A stretch of DNA of 32,780 bases from Thaumasiovibrio sp043421945 (GTDB taxonomy: Bacteria > Pseudomonadota > Gammaproteobacteria > Enterobacterales > Vibrionaceae). The notes beneath the pieces were generated by a model. The model was not told the origin of the DNA. It did not search any database and saw nothing but the letters and a program-made list of their open reading frames with translations. Made by a program: the position numbers and the translations under genes. The stretch covers positions 1-32,780 of the forward strand of contig JBHOGO010000053.1 in assembly GCA_043421945.1 (NCBI GenBank), written 5' to 3'. Positions 24,348 through 31,129 of this stretch are shown piece by piece; within the stretch, counting starts at the first letter, position 1, and every line of letters begins with the position of its first letter.

Positions 24348-24789
24348 TTGTAGATTCATATTTTTTCAGCGTATGTGCAATTAGACGCATTTGCGAATAC
24401 GCAAGACTACGAAGTTGATCGTGCGAACGTACCCAATAGTGCAATCATACCTATAGACCGTAATGCTCAACTCGCTGCTGGACAGAAATGAGTTTCATGG
24501 AATCGTATATTAGTACTTCATGAATTACCTCAGATATGAAAAAACCTGACAGGCAAAAGGAAAGACCTGCCCCTGCTACTGTGAATGGCTATGCTCTGTA
24601 GTTGATATCTATTTAACCGCCATAATGCTAAATGATCAAATCGATGGAAATGATATTCCGATGGACTATGAGATGATACAGGAAGACTATGAGAGCAAAG
24701 CAGATTGTTGAGAGTATTGCCCTTTATCTGGTCGCTTCATCCCCCAAGATACCATCTTCCTAAAGCCGTATTGTTAGTTATGTTTAGTG
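24348..24789. other. Gap after the YfjI-like gene
   Basis: No gene can be supported. Short open runs exist, such as 40 codons ending at 24491, 21 codons at 24536-24601 and 28 codons at 24625-24711, but none has a ribosome site. The left 22-bp inverted repeat of the downstream cassette lies at 24552-24573. Confidence 0.5.
24552..24573 (+). repeat. Left copy of 22-bp inverted repeat flanking the MTase-ATPase-HEPN cassette
   Basis: Starts GGCAAAAGGAAAGACC and ends TGCCCC. The exact reverse complement lies at 28937-28958, 4.4 kb away. The two copies enclose the methyltransferase, ATPase and HEPN genes and most of an integrase remnant. Confidence 0.85.
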
Positions 24790-25950
24790 TTAAGGATGCT
24801 CTATTCCTGTAATATTGAGGCTTTCTAAGTCACTTTTGGTAATGTATCTAGAGCAAACACCACGTGAAATAGACGTTATACTCTTCAGCCCAGTTTCTGA
24901 TTGAAGATAATCAATAAATCTGTCTTTATGCTCTTTGTTTTTAAATCTTATTCGATAGATGCAGTCGGAATATGGTACTGGAGAACCTATATACTCCCTT
25001 GTTTTTCCAACGACTCTAGTACCCACTCTGCACATGATGACATCACCAGAAATTAGGTGATCATCATGAATTTCTTTTTTATCTTTAGATGAAAAATTAT
25101 CACTGAATGTCGTACTATGTATGTAGTCTGCTCTATCGCTCTTAAGGTCTTTGTGTGTATATCTACCTCGAGTTACCTCAGCTATGTCTGACAGTTTTAC
25201 GTTTGTGTCGGTTGATTTACTTTGATGATAAGAAAAGTCTAGCCTTTTAATGGCATTGCTCTTATTTAGATAGATAGCATTGTTTTCACAGAAGTTTCGG
25301 CTAACTTTTATATTTGAGCTCTCAAATCCTTTCGAGTTTCTTAGGTATAAAATATGTGTTTTTGCTTCAGTCGATTTAAATGATGATTCTGAGCACTCAA
25401 CGACCTCAATAATCTCACAGCTGTTAATTAGAGCTTCTCTGAATTTTTCGGATCGACAGCCTGTAATAATAGTGTCAGGTAAAATAATAGATAAGACCCC
25501 ATTGTGGGACAAGCAACTTAGATATTGGCATATAAATATAAACTCTGCTCTTGTTTTTTTTCCAATATCGACATGAAGACCTATGGTATTAAATAATAAG
25601 TCTTGTATATATCTGTCTATTGTAACACTCTTCAAAAATGGCGGATTACCAAGTGCTAAATCAAAGTCGAGCCCTTCTAGAGCAGAAAGGTGACTTGTTG
25701 CATCTTGATTATAAATATTCCACTTAGGATGGTTCGTCTCTAATAGATCAGTATTGGTTGTATCAATGTCTACAGCGTATATTTCACAACTCACGACCTT
25801 CTGGGTCAAAGCCAACAAAAGGTGTCCTTCACCAGCAGCGAGCTCAAGAACCGTTTTAGGTGTCGAGATAACCTCTAGTGCTTTGTCAATCATACGCTCT
25901 GCGATGCTATCTGGAGTGTAATACTGTCCTAAGACATTCTTTTTGTTCAT
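24790..25950 (-). CDS. N6-adenine DNA methyltransferase with a C-terminal target-recognition-like domain
   Basis: 386 residues from the ATG at 25948-25950; the frame extends to a GTG at 26002-26004, and neither start has a strong ribosome site. Motif X GQYYTP (8-13), motif I LELAAGEGHLL (35-45), the acidic VDID (60-63) and motif IV GNPPF (101-105) define a gamma-class adenine methyltransferase of the Eco57I/TaqI type. The C-terminal third (about 250-386, beginning KLSDIAEVTRGRYTHKD) resembles a type I specificity half-domain. No nuclease domain or separate restriction gene is visible. It is divergent from the ATPase gene, sharing an 86-bp region with a 12-bp palindrome. AT-rich composition suggests recent acquisition. 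Confidence 0.88.
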   Translation of the reverse strand: MNKKNVLGQYYTPDSIAERMIDKALEVISTPKTVLELAAGEGHLLLALTQKVVSCEIYAVDIDTTNTDLLETNHPKWNIYNQDATSHLSALEGLDFDLALGNPPFLKSVTIDRYIQDLLFNTIGLHVDIGKKTRAEFIFICQYLSCLSHNGVLSIILPDTIITGCRSEKFREALINSCEIIEVVECSESSFKSTEAKTHILYLRNSKGFESSNIKVSRNFCENNAIYLNKSNAIKRLDFSYHQSKSTDTNVKLSDIAEVTRGRYTHKDLKSDRADYIHSTTFSDNFSSKDKKEIHDDHLISGDVIMCRVGTRVVGKTREYIGSPVPYSDCIYRIRFKNKEHKDRFIDYLQSETGLKSITSISRGVCSRYITKSDLESLNITGIEHP

Positions 25951-26002
25951 AGTTACTGCTAGTGTAAAATCGAGATATGAGTGATAATAACTAATCATAT
26001 CC

Positions 26003-26014
26003 ACTGGTACCAGT
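26003..26014. promoter_or_regulatory. 12-bp palindrome between the methyltransferase and ATPase genes
   Basis: ACTGGTACCAGT is a perfect palindrome lying between the divergent genes, 23 bp before the ATPase start codon. It is a candidate operator or the methyltransferase's own target; it contains GGTACC. Confidence 0.45.
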
Positions 26015-26036
26015 ACTTTAACGCAAGGAGATTGGT

Positions 26037-27737
26037 TTGAAGGCTATTCAAAGAGACGAAGTTGAGTATCGTGCTGATCATATGACACTAGACGAGTTGG
26101 AAAAAATTACAGCAGAAAGTGATTTTTACAGCGGTGTCATTAAAAAGTTGTTGTCGCGTGGCTCTAAGCTGATTGTTGGTCCGCGTGGGGTTGGTAAGAC
26201 TCATCATATGAGAATAGCTTACAAACAGGCACTATCAGGAACATCAAAGCCTTTTCCTATATATATGACATTGTCTAAGTACCTGAGACTAGAGCCTCTA
26301 AAAAACTCATCATCTATAGCAATCCAATACTTTCATTGCTGGGTTTTATGTAAGATCCTTCTTGGAATAAAAGAGACTTACGACATATTGGATTTGAATT
26401 TCAATGCAATGTTATCTGGTGTTGAGTTTTCGAGTGATGATATTGCTTTATTTTGCGAACAAATAGAAAAGCAACAGATACGTGATTGGCATAATGATCT
26501 ATTAGATGTTATTTCAGTTAATATGGTCTCTAATGTAATTGAAACATCTATTGCTGAAACTAAAAGAAAACATGCAGTTTTACTTTGTGACGATGCTGCA
26601 TTAGTTCTTACTCGGGACTATATGGTTGAGTTCTTTGATATTTTCAGAGCAATGAAATCAGCGAAAATATCTCCTAAGGCATCTGTTTATCCAAATACGG
26701 AATTTGGCCCTAGATTTCATGTTGGTCAAGATGCAGAACATGTTAATTGTTGGCCAAGTATTGAGGATGGAGAGTATGATAAGCTTTTTGAAGATATTTA
26801 TTCCAAACGTTATTCTGAGCCTTTAAAGGACAATGTCAGAAAGTGTTTTATGTATGCAGCGTTTGGTGTACCAAGAGCATTTATCAATTTAGTCAATCAG
26901 TTTCAAAGTTCTTCCAAAAGTACTGAACAAAGTAAAGTTAACTCGGTCATTGCAGAGCAATCTGAAATGATATTGAAAGAGTTTAAAACATTGTCATCAA
27001 AACAACCTCAATATAGCAAGTATGTTGCTACTGGTGTTAATTTGATCAATAACATAGTTAGTGAAGTCAGCTCTGCAAACAAAAAATCAATAGAGTCTGG
27101 ATTACAGCAGATATATCTTGGTGTGCTACAGAATAATAACTCTGAGATTAAGAAAGAGAAAGATATTTTGTTAGTTGTCCGCCTATTGGAGGAAACAGGG
27201 TTAATTTCTAGGATTAACCCTGTTAAGCATGGGCAAGGTAGAGTTTATGATAGGTTTATCCCTCATTTTACTCTTCTAATTAATGAAGGTGCTTATCAGG
27301 TTAGCACAGCCTCATATATTAATAAGTTCTCAACATTAATAGGGAATAAGAAAGAGAAACACCCTTTGAGAAAAAATTCTTTTGCTGATTTTCTGGATGA
27401 TGTAGAAGTTAATGGATTATCTCTAAACTTGCCAAGCTGTTCTAATTGTAGCAATCCAAGAAACAACGAAGAACAGAAATTCTGTATGTTTTGTGGTTCT
27501 GAGCTACTTGATAAATCAACGTTTGAAGAGTTAACAAACAAAAATATTGATGAGCTGCCGTTAACAAGTTGGCTGAAAAATAAAATAAAAACAGAAACTA
27601 GGATTGAGACTATCGCTGATATTATTTTTGCAATAAACCCAGCCCAAGAGTTAAGAAAGGCAAAAGGGGTTGGCGAGAAAAAAGCAACAAGAGTTATCAA
27701 TGAAGCAACTCAAATTATGGAGGAGTTTCTTTCGTAA
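26037..27737 (+). CDS. AAA/STAND-like ATPase with zinc ribbon and HhH domain
   Basis: 566 residues from a TTG start with AAGGAG six bases upstream. The P-loop domain has Walker A GPRGVGKT (48-55), a Walker B-like VLLCDDA (181-187) and a later FGVPRAF (276-282), as in ORC/Cdc6-like AAA ATPases. A winged-helix-like part (about 375-415) follows. Then come a zinc ribbon with Cys 468, 471, 483 and 486, and a C-terminal helix-hairpin-helix (KGVGEKKATRVINEA, 543-557). The zinc ribbon and HhH point to nucleic-acid binding. The gene overlaps the next one by one base, so the two are translationally coupled. The family is not recognised by name. A sensor or regulator role in phage defence is inference from context. 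Confidence 0.82.
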   Translation: MKAIQRDEVEYRADHMTLDELEKITAESDFYSGVIKKLLSRGSKLIVGPRGVGKTHHMRIAYKQALSGTSKPFPIYMTLSKYLRLEPLKNSSSIAIQYFHCWVLCKILLGIKETYDILDLNFNAMLSGVEFSSDDIALFCEQIEKQQIRDWHNDLLDVISVNMVSNVIETSIAETKRKHAVLLCDDAALVLTRDYMVEFFDIFRAMKSAKISPKASVYPNTEFGPRFHVGQDAEHVNCWPSIEDGEYDKLFEDIYSKRYSEPLKDNVRKCFMYAAFGVPRAFINLVNQFQSSSKSTEQSKVNSVIAEQSEMILKEFKTLSSKQPQYSKYVATGVNLINNIVSEVSSANKKSIESGLQQIYLGVLQNNNSEIKKEKDILLVVRLLEETGLISRINPVKHGQGRVYDRFIPHFTLLINEGAYQVSTASYINKFSTLIGNKKEKHPLRKNSFADFLDDVEVNGLSLNLPSCSNCSNPRNNEEQKFCMFCGSELLDKSTFEELTNKNIDELPLTSWLKNKIKTETRIETIADIIFAINPAQELRKAKGVGEKKATRVINEATQIMEEFLS

Positions 27738-28621
27738 TGGCTAAGGTAAAATATCCAAATATTAAAATTCATGGTGGTGCTAGAACAATAAGAATGAATA
27801 CAGTGTCTTTATTTGGTCAAGGAGATAATGAACGCGTTTCACCCATAGATTTCTATGTGAAAAGAACAAAATCGATACTGATTAAGCTCGGTGAGTTAGA
27901 GCGTTCTGGACATATGGAAGTCTCTCAAGACCGAGATTTATACAATCTGTTTTTGCTAGGGATGGTTTCGAATGTGGAGTCTTTTTTCCGCTCCTTGTTC
28001 AGAGAAATGATTTTGATCGATGAAAGATCATATGAAAAGTGTTTAGAACAACAATTGACTTTTGCGGCAGCCATACATCACAAGCCTAAGTTACTACCTG
28101 AAGCGCTATTAGAGCATTGTACATTTATATCGTTTGATAATATTAAAACATCAACAAAATCATTTTTGGATATATCTATTACACAAAGCCCTGACCACAA
28201 AGAACTAGTTGAGTGCATCAAGAAGTTTGAGCAACTGTGCCACTTAAGGCATTGTATTGTTCATAGAGCTGGTTTACTTGGTTCAAAAAATGCGATCAAA
28301 CTAGGTATTGAGCAACATAAAGACTTCTTTGAGAAACCAATTAGCCTTGACCTGTCTTTTCTTCAGCAATCTTATTTGATTTGCTTGAACTGTGTGAAGG
28401 TATATAACGACTTTATATTCAATTCTGCTATTACAAACTATATCGAAACGAATAAAAGTGATATTTCATGGAATTACAACAGTGATAGAAAGTGGTTTAA
28501 AAAGTATTATAGTATCTTTGAATCACAGGAGTTGAACGCTGAAGCTAATTCTCGTTCTGAGAAGGTTTATACACATAAAAGTGCTTATGATGAGTACAGA
28601 AATAGTGTGTTGCCACGATAA
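27737..28621 (+). CDS. HEPN-type protein with R-x4-H motif, putative ribonuclease
   Basis: 294 residues, mostly helical. The motif RHCIVH (Arg 171 to His 176) fits the R-x4-6-H active-site pattern of HEPN ribonucleases. It is preceded by a helix with NVESFFRSLFREM (79-91), as in many HEPN folds. It starts at the ATG of TAATG overlapping the ATPase stop, so the two are made together. HEPN RNases often act as abortive-infection effectors paired with a sensor or ATPase. Here the ATPase would be the controlling partner and the divergent methyltransferase a possible self/non-self mark. That assignment is inference; the motif itself is seen. Confidence 0.72.
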   Translation: MAKVKYPNIKIHGGARTIRMNTVSLFGQGDNERVSPIDFYVKRTKSILIKLGELERSGHMEVSQDRDLYNLFLLGMVSNVESFFRSLFREMILIDERSYEKCLEQQLTFAAAIHHKPKLLPEALLEHCTFISFDNIKTSTKSFLDISITQSPDHKELVECIKKFEQLCHLRHCIVHRAGLLGSKNAIKLGIEQHKDFFEKPISLDLSFLQQSYLICLNCVKVYNDFIFNSAITNYIETNKSDISWNYNSDRKWFKKYYSIFESQELNAEANSRSEKVYTHKSAYDEYRNSVLPR

Positions 28622-28627
28622 GATAGC

Positions 28628-28658
28628 TGACGCTTTCCAAGCAATATGGATAGCGTCA
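28628..28658. terminator. Possible hairpin terminator after the HEPN gene
   Basis: TGACGCT (28628-28634) pairs with AGCGTCA (28652-28658), with three more pairs inside. A/T-rich sequence follows but no clean T-run. It lies between convergent genes. Confidence 0.4.
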
Positions 28659-28668
28659 ATTATTAAAT

Positions 28669-28977
28669 TTATATTTTTATTAGATTTATAGTCTCTTGTA
28701 GTATGGAGATATCCAATGATTTTCCATATCGATCATAAGTGATTTCATTTTGAGAGTGACCTAGTAACTCACCAGCAAGTATGGGTGAAACATCTGCATT
28801 TTTTAACTGGGTGGCTACAGTATGTCTAAATAAATGGAAGTCGTAACCGCGTTCAAATCCAAGCTTACTCTTAAAACGTCCAAACCACTTCGAAGCTGCT
28901 GTACCAAACCCGTCACGTTCTGCCTTCAGAATAACGGGGGCAGGTCTTTCCTTTTGCCACTCATTACTTTCCGTATA
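28669..28977 (-). pseudogene. C-terminal remnant of a tyrosine recombinase
   Basis: Reading the minus strand gives about 100 codons ending at a TAA (28669-28671). They contain LKAERDGFGTAASKW, HLFRH (the H-x-x-R box), LLGHSQNEIT and YDRYGKSL (the tyrosine box). This matches the last quarter of integrase 1, including the ERDG.GT.ASKW segment. The Arg-box half and everything before it are missing: recognisable similarity stops near 28930, next to the right inverted repeat, and an in-frame TGA lies at 28978-28980. No start codon or ribosome site is visible. It is a broken third integrase of the same family. Confidence 0.85.
28937..28958 (-). repeat. Right copy of 22-bp inverted repeat flanking the cassette
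   Basis: The exact reverse complement of 24552-24573. It lies at the point where similarity of the integrase remnant to intact integrases ends. Confidence 0.85.
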
Positions 28978-29297
28978 TCAAAGTTACCTGAACATCTTTG
29001 TTCACACTTCGAGACGTAACACGTTTCGGGGCATTTTCGATTTAGAAAATGCCGACTGTAACGATTCTTAATAATAACAATCTAGGTTAATCTGCTTACT
29101 GTAATTGCACCGTGATTCGAGTACTGGCTTTTAGTATCAACTACGAGTCACGGTAAGGGAGCTAGAAACCGCTCAAATGAAAATGACTATTTAAAAGAAG
29201 TTTGTATTAATCATGAAAGAAAAATCCCTGAAGTAGCAATGTGCATAATTCAGAGGATTATATCTACATAACAACTAACTGTCTGATAGGTTGAACA
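28978..29297. other. Gap with two stem-loops
   Basis: No gene is visible. It holds a 9-bp hairpin (GGCATTTTC at 29030-29038 with GAAAATGCC at 29045-29053) and a larger two-part stem-loop at 29109-29154 described in the findings. Confidence 0.5.
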
Positions 29298-29684
29298 CTA
29301 TTTCATATCAAGCTTCTGCTTTGAATTTGAGGTCGTTTCAGCACTATTAAGAGAAGGGTAAAGAATGGTTGTCGCCATTACTCTTTTAGCAATGTCTTTT
29401 ACAATCGAAATCGCCTTGGCATCAATCTCTGTTTTTACATCCAAAGGAAATAGCTGATTACTCACATCTAGAATGATTTGATCCAGCAAGTTTAGCGACA
29501 ACAAATTCAACTCTAGAACTTCTAATAACCACTCATAGCGAGAAGAGTTAGTTTCCTGATCTTCTTTGCTGATGAAACCTGCATTTTGACAGTGCATCAA
29601 CACAACTAAGCGAATTTGTTTTGACTTCAATTCTGGTGTCGCCATGCTGTTGGCTAAATTATTCTCAAAAGGTTGTTTTTCCAT
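29298..29684 (-). CDS. Small helical protein of unknown function
   Basis: About 128 residues from the ATG at 29682-29684; the frame is open to 29765 but the earlier part looks non-coding. The sequence is predicted helical with a Leu-rich centre (WLLEVLELNLLSLNLLDQIILDV) and a polar Ser/Lys tail. No motif is recognised. It overlaps a short upstream frame by 20 bp and is divergent from the relaxase-like gene, a position where relaxosome accessory or regulator genes often sit. The ribosome site is weak. Moderately sure it is a gene. Confidence 0.5.
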   Translation of the reverse strand: MEKQPFENNLANSMATPELKSKQIRLVVLMHCQNAGFISKEDQETNSSRYEWLLEVLELNLLSLNLLDQIILDVSNQLFPLDVKTEIDAKAISIVKDIAKRVMATTILYPSLNSAETTSNSKQKLDMK

Positions 29685-29850
29685 GATTTTCTTTAAACAT
29701 ACAAATTGAGTAGCAGTAGTGCAACTTTTTCTTGGGGGAGTTGAGAGGGGGTACCCCAATCTCACCAGTGGCCAAAAGATCGACGAAGTACGAGGTTGGC
29801 CTATCTGGAATACTCATAAATACAGCACGATTAAAATAGGTTGTTTGCAT
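29665..29850 (-). CDS. Possible small ORF upstream of the 128-residue gene
   Basis: About 61 residues from the ATG at 29848-29850 (MQTTYFNRAVFMSIPDRPTSYFVDLLATG...), ending inside the next gene so that translation could be coupled. The composition looks protein-like in the first 40 residues, but the ribosome site is poor and the last 20 residues share sequence with the neighbour's start. No family is recognised. It overlaps the leader of the divergent relaxase-like gene only if that gene uses its earliest start. Confidence 0.3.
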   Translation of the reverse strand: MQTTYFNRAVFMSIPDRPTSYFVDLLATGEIGVPPLNSPKKKLHYCYSICMFKENHGKTTF

Positions 29851-29885
29851 TCTCAATCAGTAAATTAATATGCTTAAAGAAAAGC

Positions 29886-30746
29886 ATGATTAAGAACTGG
29901 ACGATAACAACCGAGGCAACAAGGCATGGCACTGATGGAGTAATGGCAAGAGAGCGTTACCTATTAGCTGAAAACCACCCAAACCACCGCACTACAGAAG
30001 CGATTACTTCATTGTTCGGAAGCGCTAAAACCTCACAACGGATTGCTCTGGCGGGGGAGCAGTTCAGGGTAAAACAGCACCTTAATCGCAAAGGTGGCAG
30101 ACCTCTATCCAGTTATGCGATGGAGTACGTATTGACCCTACCTAAAGGTCACAGACCAACTCCTGAACAATGGAAATCAATGGTCAGCGATTGCTGCTTT
30201 GCAATTAGTAAGCTGCTAGAACTAAAGCCGGATGAATTGAAACCATTTAAATCTCAAATTCGAGCTGTACTACATCAGCAAAAGCAATCTGGCATTAAAG
30301 GGACAGGAGACCATGTACACCTTATTCTCGGAAAAGTATTGAACGGAAAAGTGTTGAGAGTCCTACAACAGAAGAAATGTACCGCCCTTCTAAAACAAGC
30401 ATTTAATGCAGCAGTTCTTAAACATACAGGTTTAGACCACAAACAGTACAAGCCTCATGAAATTAACCGAGGTAAGCGACTTGAAGCATGGAAGCATAGA
30501 GAGCAAAAAGCCGCTGATGCTGAAAATACTCAACTTCTTGTCGCCAAGTTACAAAAACAAGCAGACAAGTGGTTTCATGCCAAGGAAGAAAATGATTATC
30601 GCCAACAAAATAGGCAGTTCAATCGGTTAATCAAAACGTTTGAAGAGCTCTCCTGTGCTGAACTACCTAACCATCAAAGAGAGCATGTAACCAAATTAAG
30701 AAATGAGTTAGAGATTCAATCTAATCGAAAGCTTTTATTTGAATAA
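29886..30746 (+). CDS. HUH-type relaxase/mobilisation-like protein
   Basis: 286 residues from the ATG at 29886; a TTG at 29841 is an alternative. The motif GDHVHLILG (His 143 and His 145) is a histidine-hydrophobic-histidine metal site as in HUH relaxases and Rep proteins. The preceding AMEYVLTLPKGHRPTPEQW (78-96) resembles the strand before that site in mobilisation relaxases. A Tyr at 25 (ARERYLLAENHPNHR) or Tyr 77/81 could be the nicking residue. The C-terminal third is a charged helix region. It lies near the right end of the island and may allow mobilisation or rolling-circle initiation. The call rests on the HUH motif and context. Confidence 0.6.
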   Translation: MIKNWTITTEATRHGTDGVMARERYLLAENHPNHRTTEAITSLFGSAKTSQRIALAGEQFRVKQHLNRKGGRPLSSYAMEYVLTLPKGHRPTPEQWKSMVSDCCFAISKLLELKPDELKPFKSQIRAVLHQQKQSGIKGTGDHVHLILGKVLNGKVLRVLQQKKCTALLKQAFNAAVLKHTGLDHKQYKPHEINRGKRLEAWKHREQKAADAENTQLLVAKLQKQADKWFHAKEENDYRQQNRQFNRLIKTFEELSCAELPNHQREHVTKLRNELEIQSNRKLLFE

Positions 30747-30747
30747 A

Positions 30748-30785
30748 TGGACGCGGGTTCAACTCCCAAACAGGGAGCTGAACCC
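30748..30785 (+). repeat. Partial 20-bp copy of the ssrA T-arm, folded into a hairpin
   Basis: TGGACGCGGGTTCAACTCCC at 30748-30767 is an exact copy of ssrA 19652-19671. Its GGGTTCAACTCCC part pairs with GGGAGCTGAACCC (30773-30785), one mismatch, around AAACA. It lies 177 bp before the full att repeat, so it is an extra, partial att-like copy. Confidence 0.8.
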
Positions 30786-30842
30786 ATCAAATGACCATCC
30801 TATTGATTCCTTCACTACGACCATTAACTTACTCATTGAAAA

Positions 30843-30858
30843 CACCTACAAAACCTAC
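30843..30858 (+). repeat. Second CACCTACAA unit near the island end
   Basis: CACCTACAAAACCTAC differs by one base from 24303-24318. Together with the inverted copy at 24331 it makes a repeat family inside the island. Confidence 0.55.
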
Positions 30859-30943
30859 TAATGTATGGTACTAATTCGTTAATTTGCACACGAATCAAAA
30901 ATCGTAAAACATTGAATTCAATGACTTATAAGGTGTTTCATGG

Positions 30944-30966
30944 CAACTCCCGCCAGCTCCACCAAA
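30944..30966 (+). repeat. attR of island 1 / attL of the next element
   Basis: Exact 23-bp repeat of the ssrA 3' end (19664-19686). It marks the original chromosomal side of the integration. A second integrase lies just downstream, so the copy is probably shared by two tandem islands. Confidence 0.88.
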
Positions 30967-30975
30967 TCTACATTT

Positions 30976-31001
30976 AAAGACGTCCTAGGGCGTCTTTTTT
31001 T
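30976..31001 (+). terminator. Terminator behind the distal ssrA end copy
   Basis: AAAGACG (30976-30982) pairs with CGTCTTT (30991-30997) and continues in T. It lies 10 bp after the att copy and may be the displaced native ssrA terminator, or the one brought by the second element. Confidence 0.75.
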
Positions 31002-31090
31002 GTGCCTACAACAACGTAAAATCAATAACTTATCGTCTTTTAGCATCTCATGACGTCCCATGGCTTCTTTGATCTTTGGGTGCATCACAA

Positions 31091-31125
31091 GGTACACTGA
31101 ATTCAAGAGTTCAATATGGTGTACC
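31091..31125. promoter_or_regulatory. Dyad symmetry before the P4-type integrase
   Basis: GGTACAC (31091-31097) and GTGTACC (31119-31125) form outer arms; TGAA (31098-31101) and TTCA (31110-31113) form an inner pair. It ends five bases before the integrase start codon, which suits an autoregulatory or excisionase site. Confidence 0.4.
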
Positions 31126-31129
31126 CACA

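Larger units (their letters stand above)
19687..30966. mobile_element. Genomic island integrated at ssrA
   Basis: About 11.3 kb between two exact 23-bp copies of the tmRNA 3' end. An integrase gene starts within 100 bp of the left copy. The content is AT-rich compared with the flanking core genes and is made of recombinases, a YfjI-like protein, a methyltransferase-ATPase-HEPN cassette, small unknown genes and an HUH relaxase-like protein. No structural phage genes are visible, so it is an integrative or mobilisable island or satellite rather than a complete prophage. Confidence 0.88.

Noticed and set aside
24536..24601. 21-codon frame across the left inverted repeat
   Set aside because: No ribosome site, and it is very short; the shared KERPAP residues with the integrase remnant come from the inverted repeat itself.
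25280..25576. 98-codon frame antisense to the methyltransferase
   Set aside because: It overlaps a gene with clear conserved motifs on the other strand.
27296..27700. 134-codon frame antisense to the zinc ribbon and HhH part of the ATPase
   Set aside because: The sense strand has an ordered Cys cluster and HhH motif; the antisense frame is only Ser/Phe-rich.
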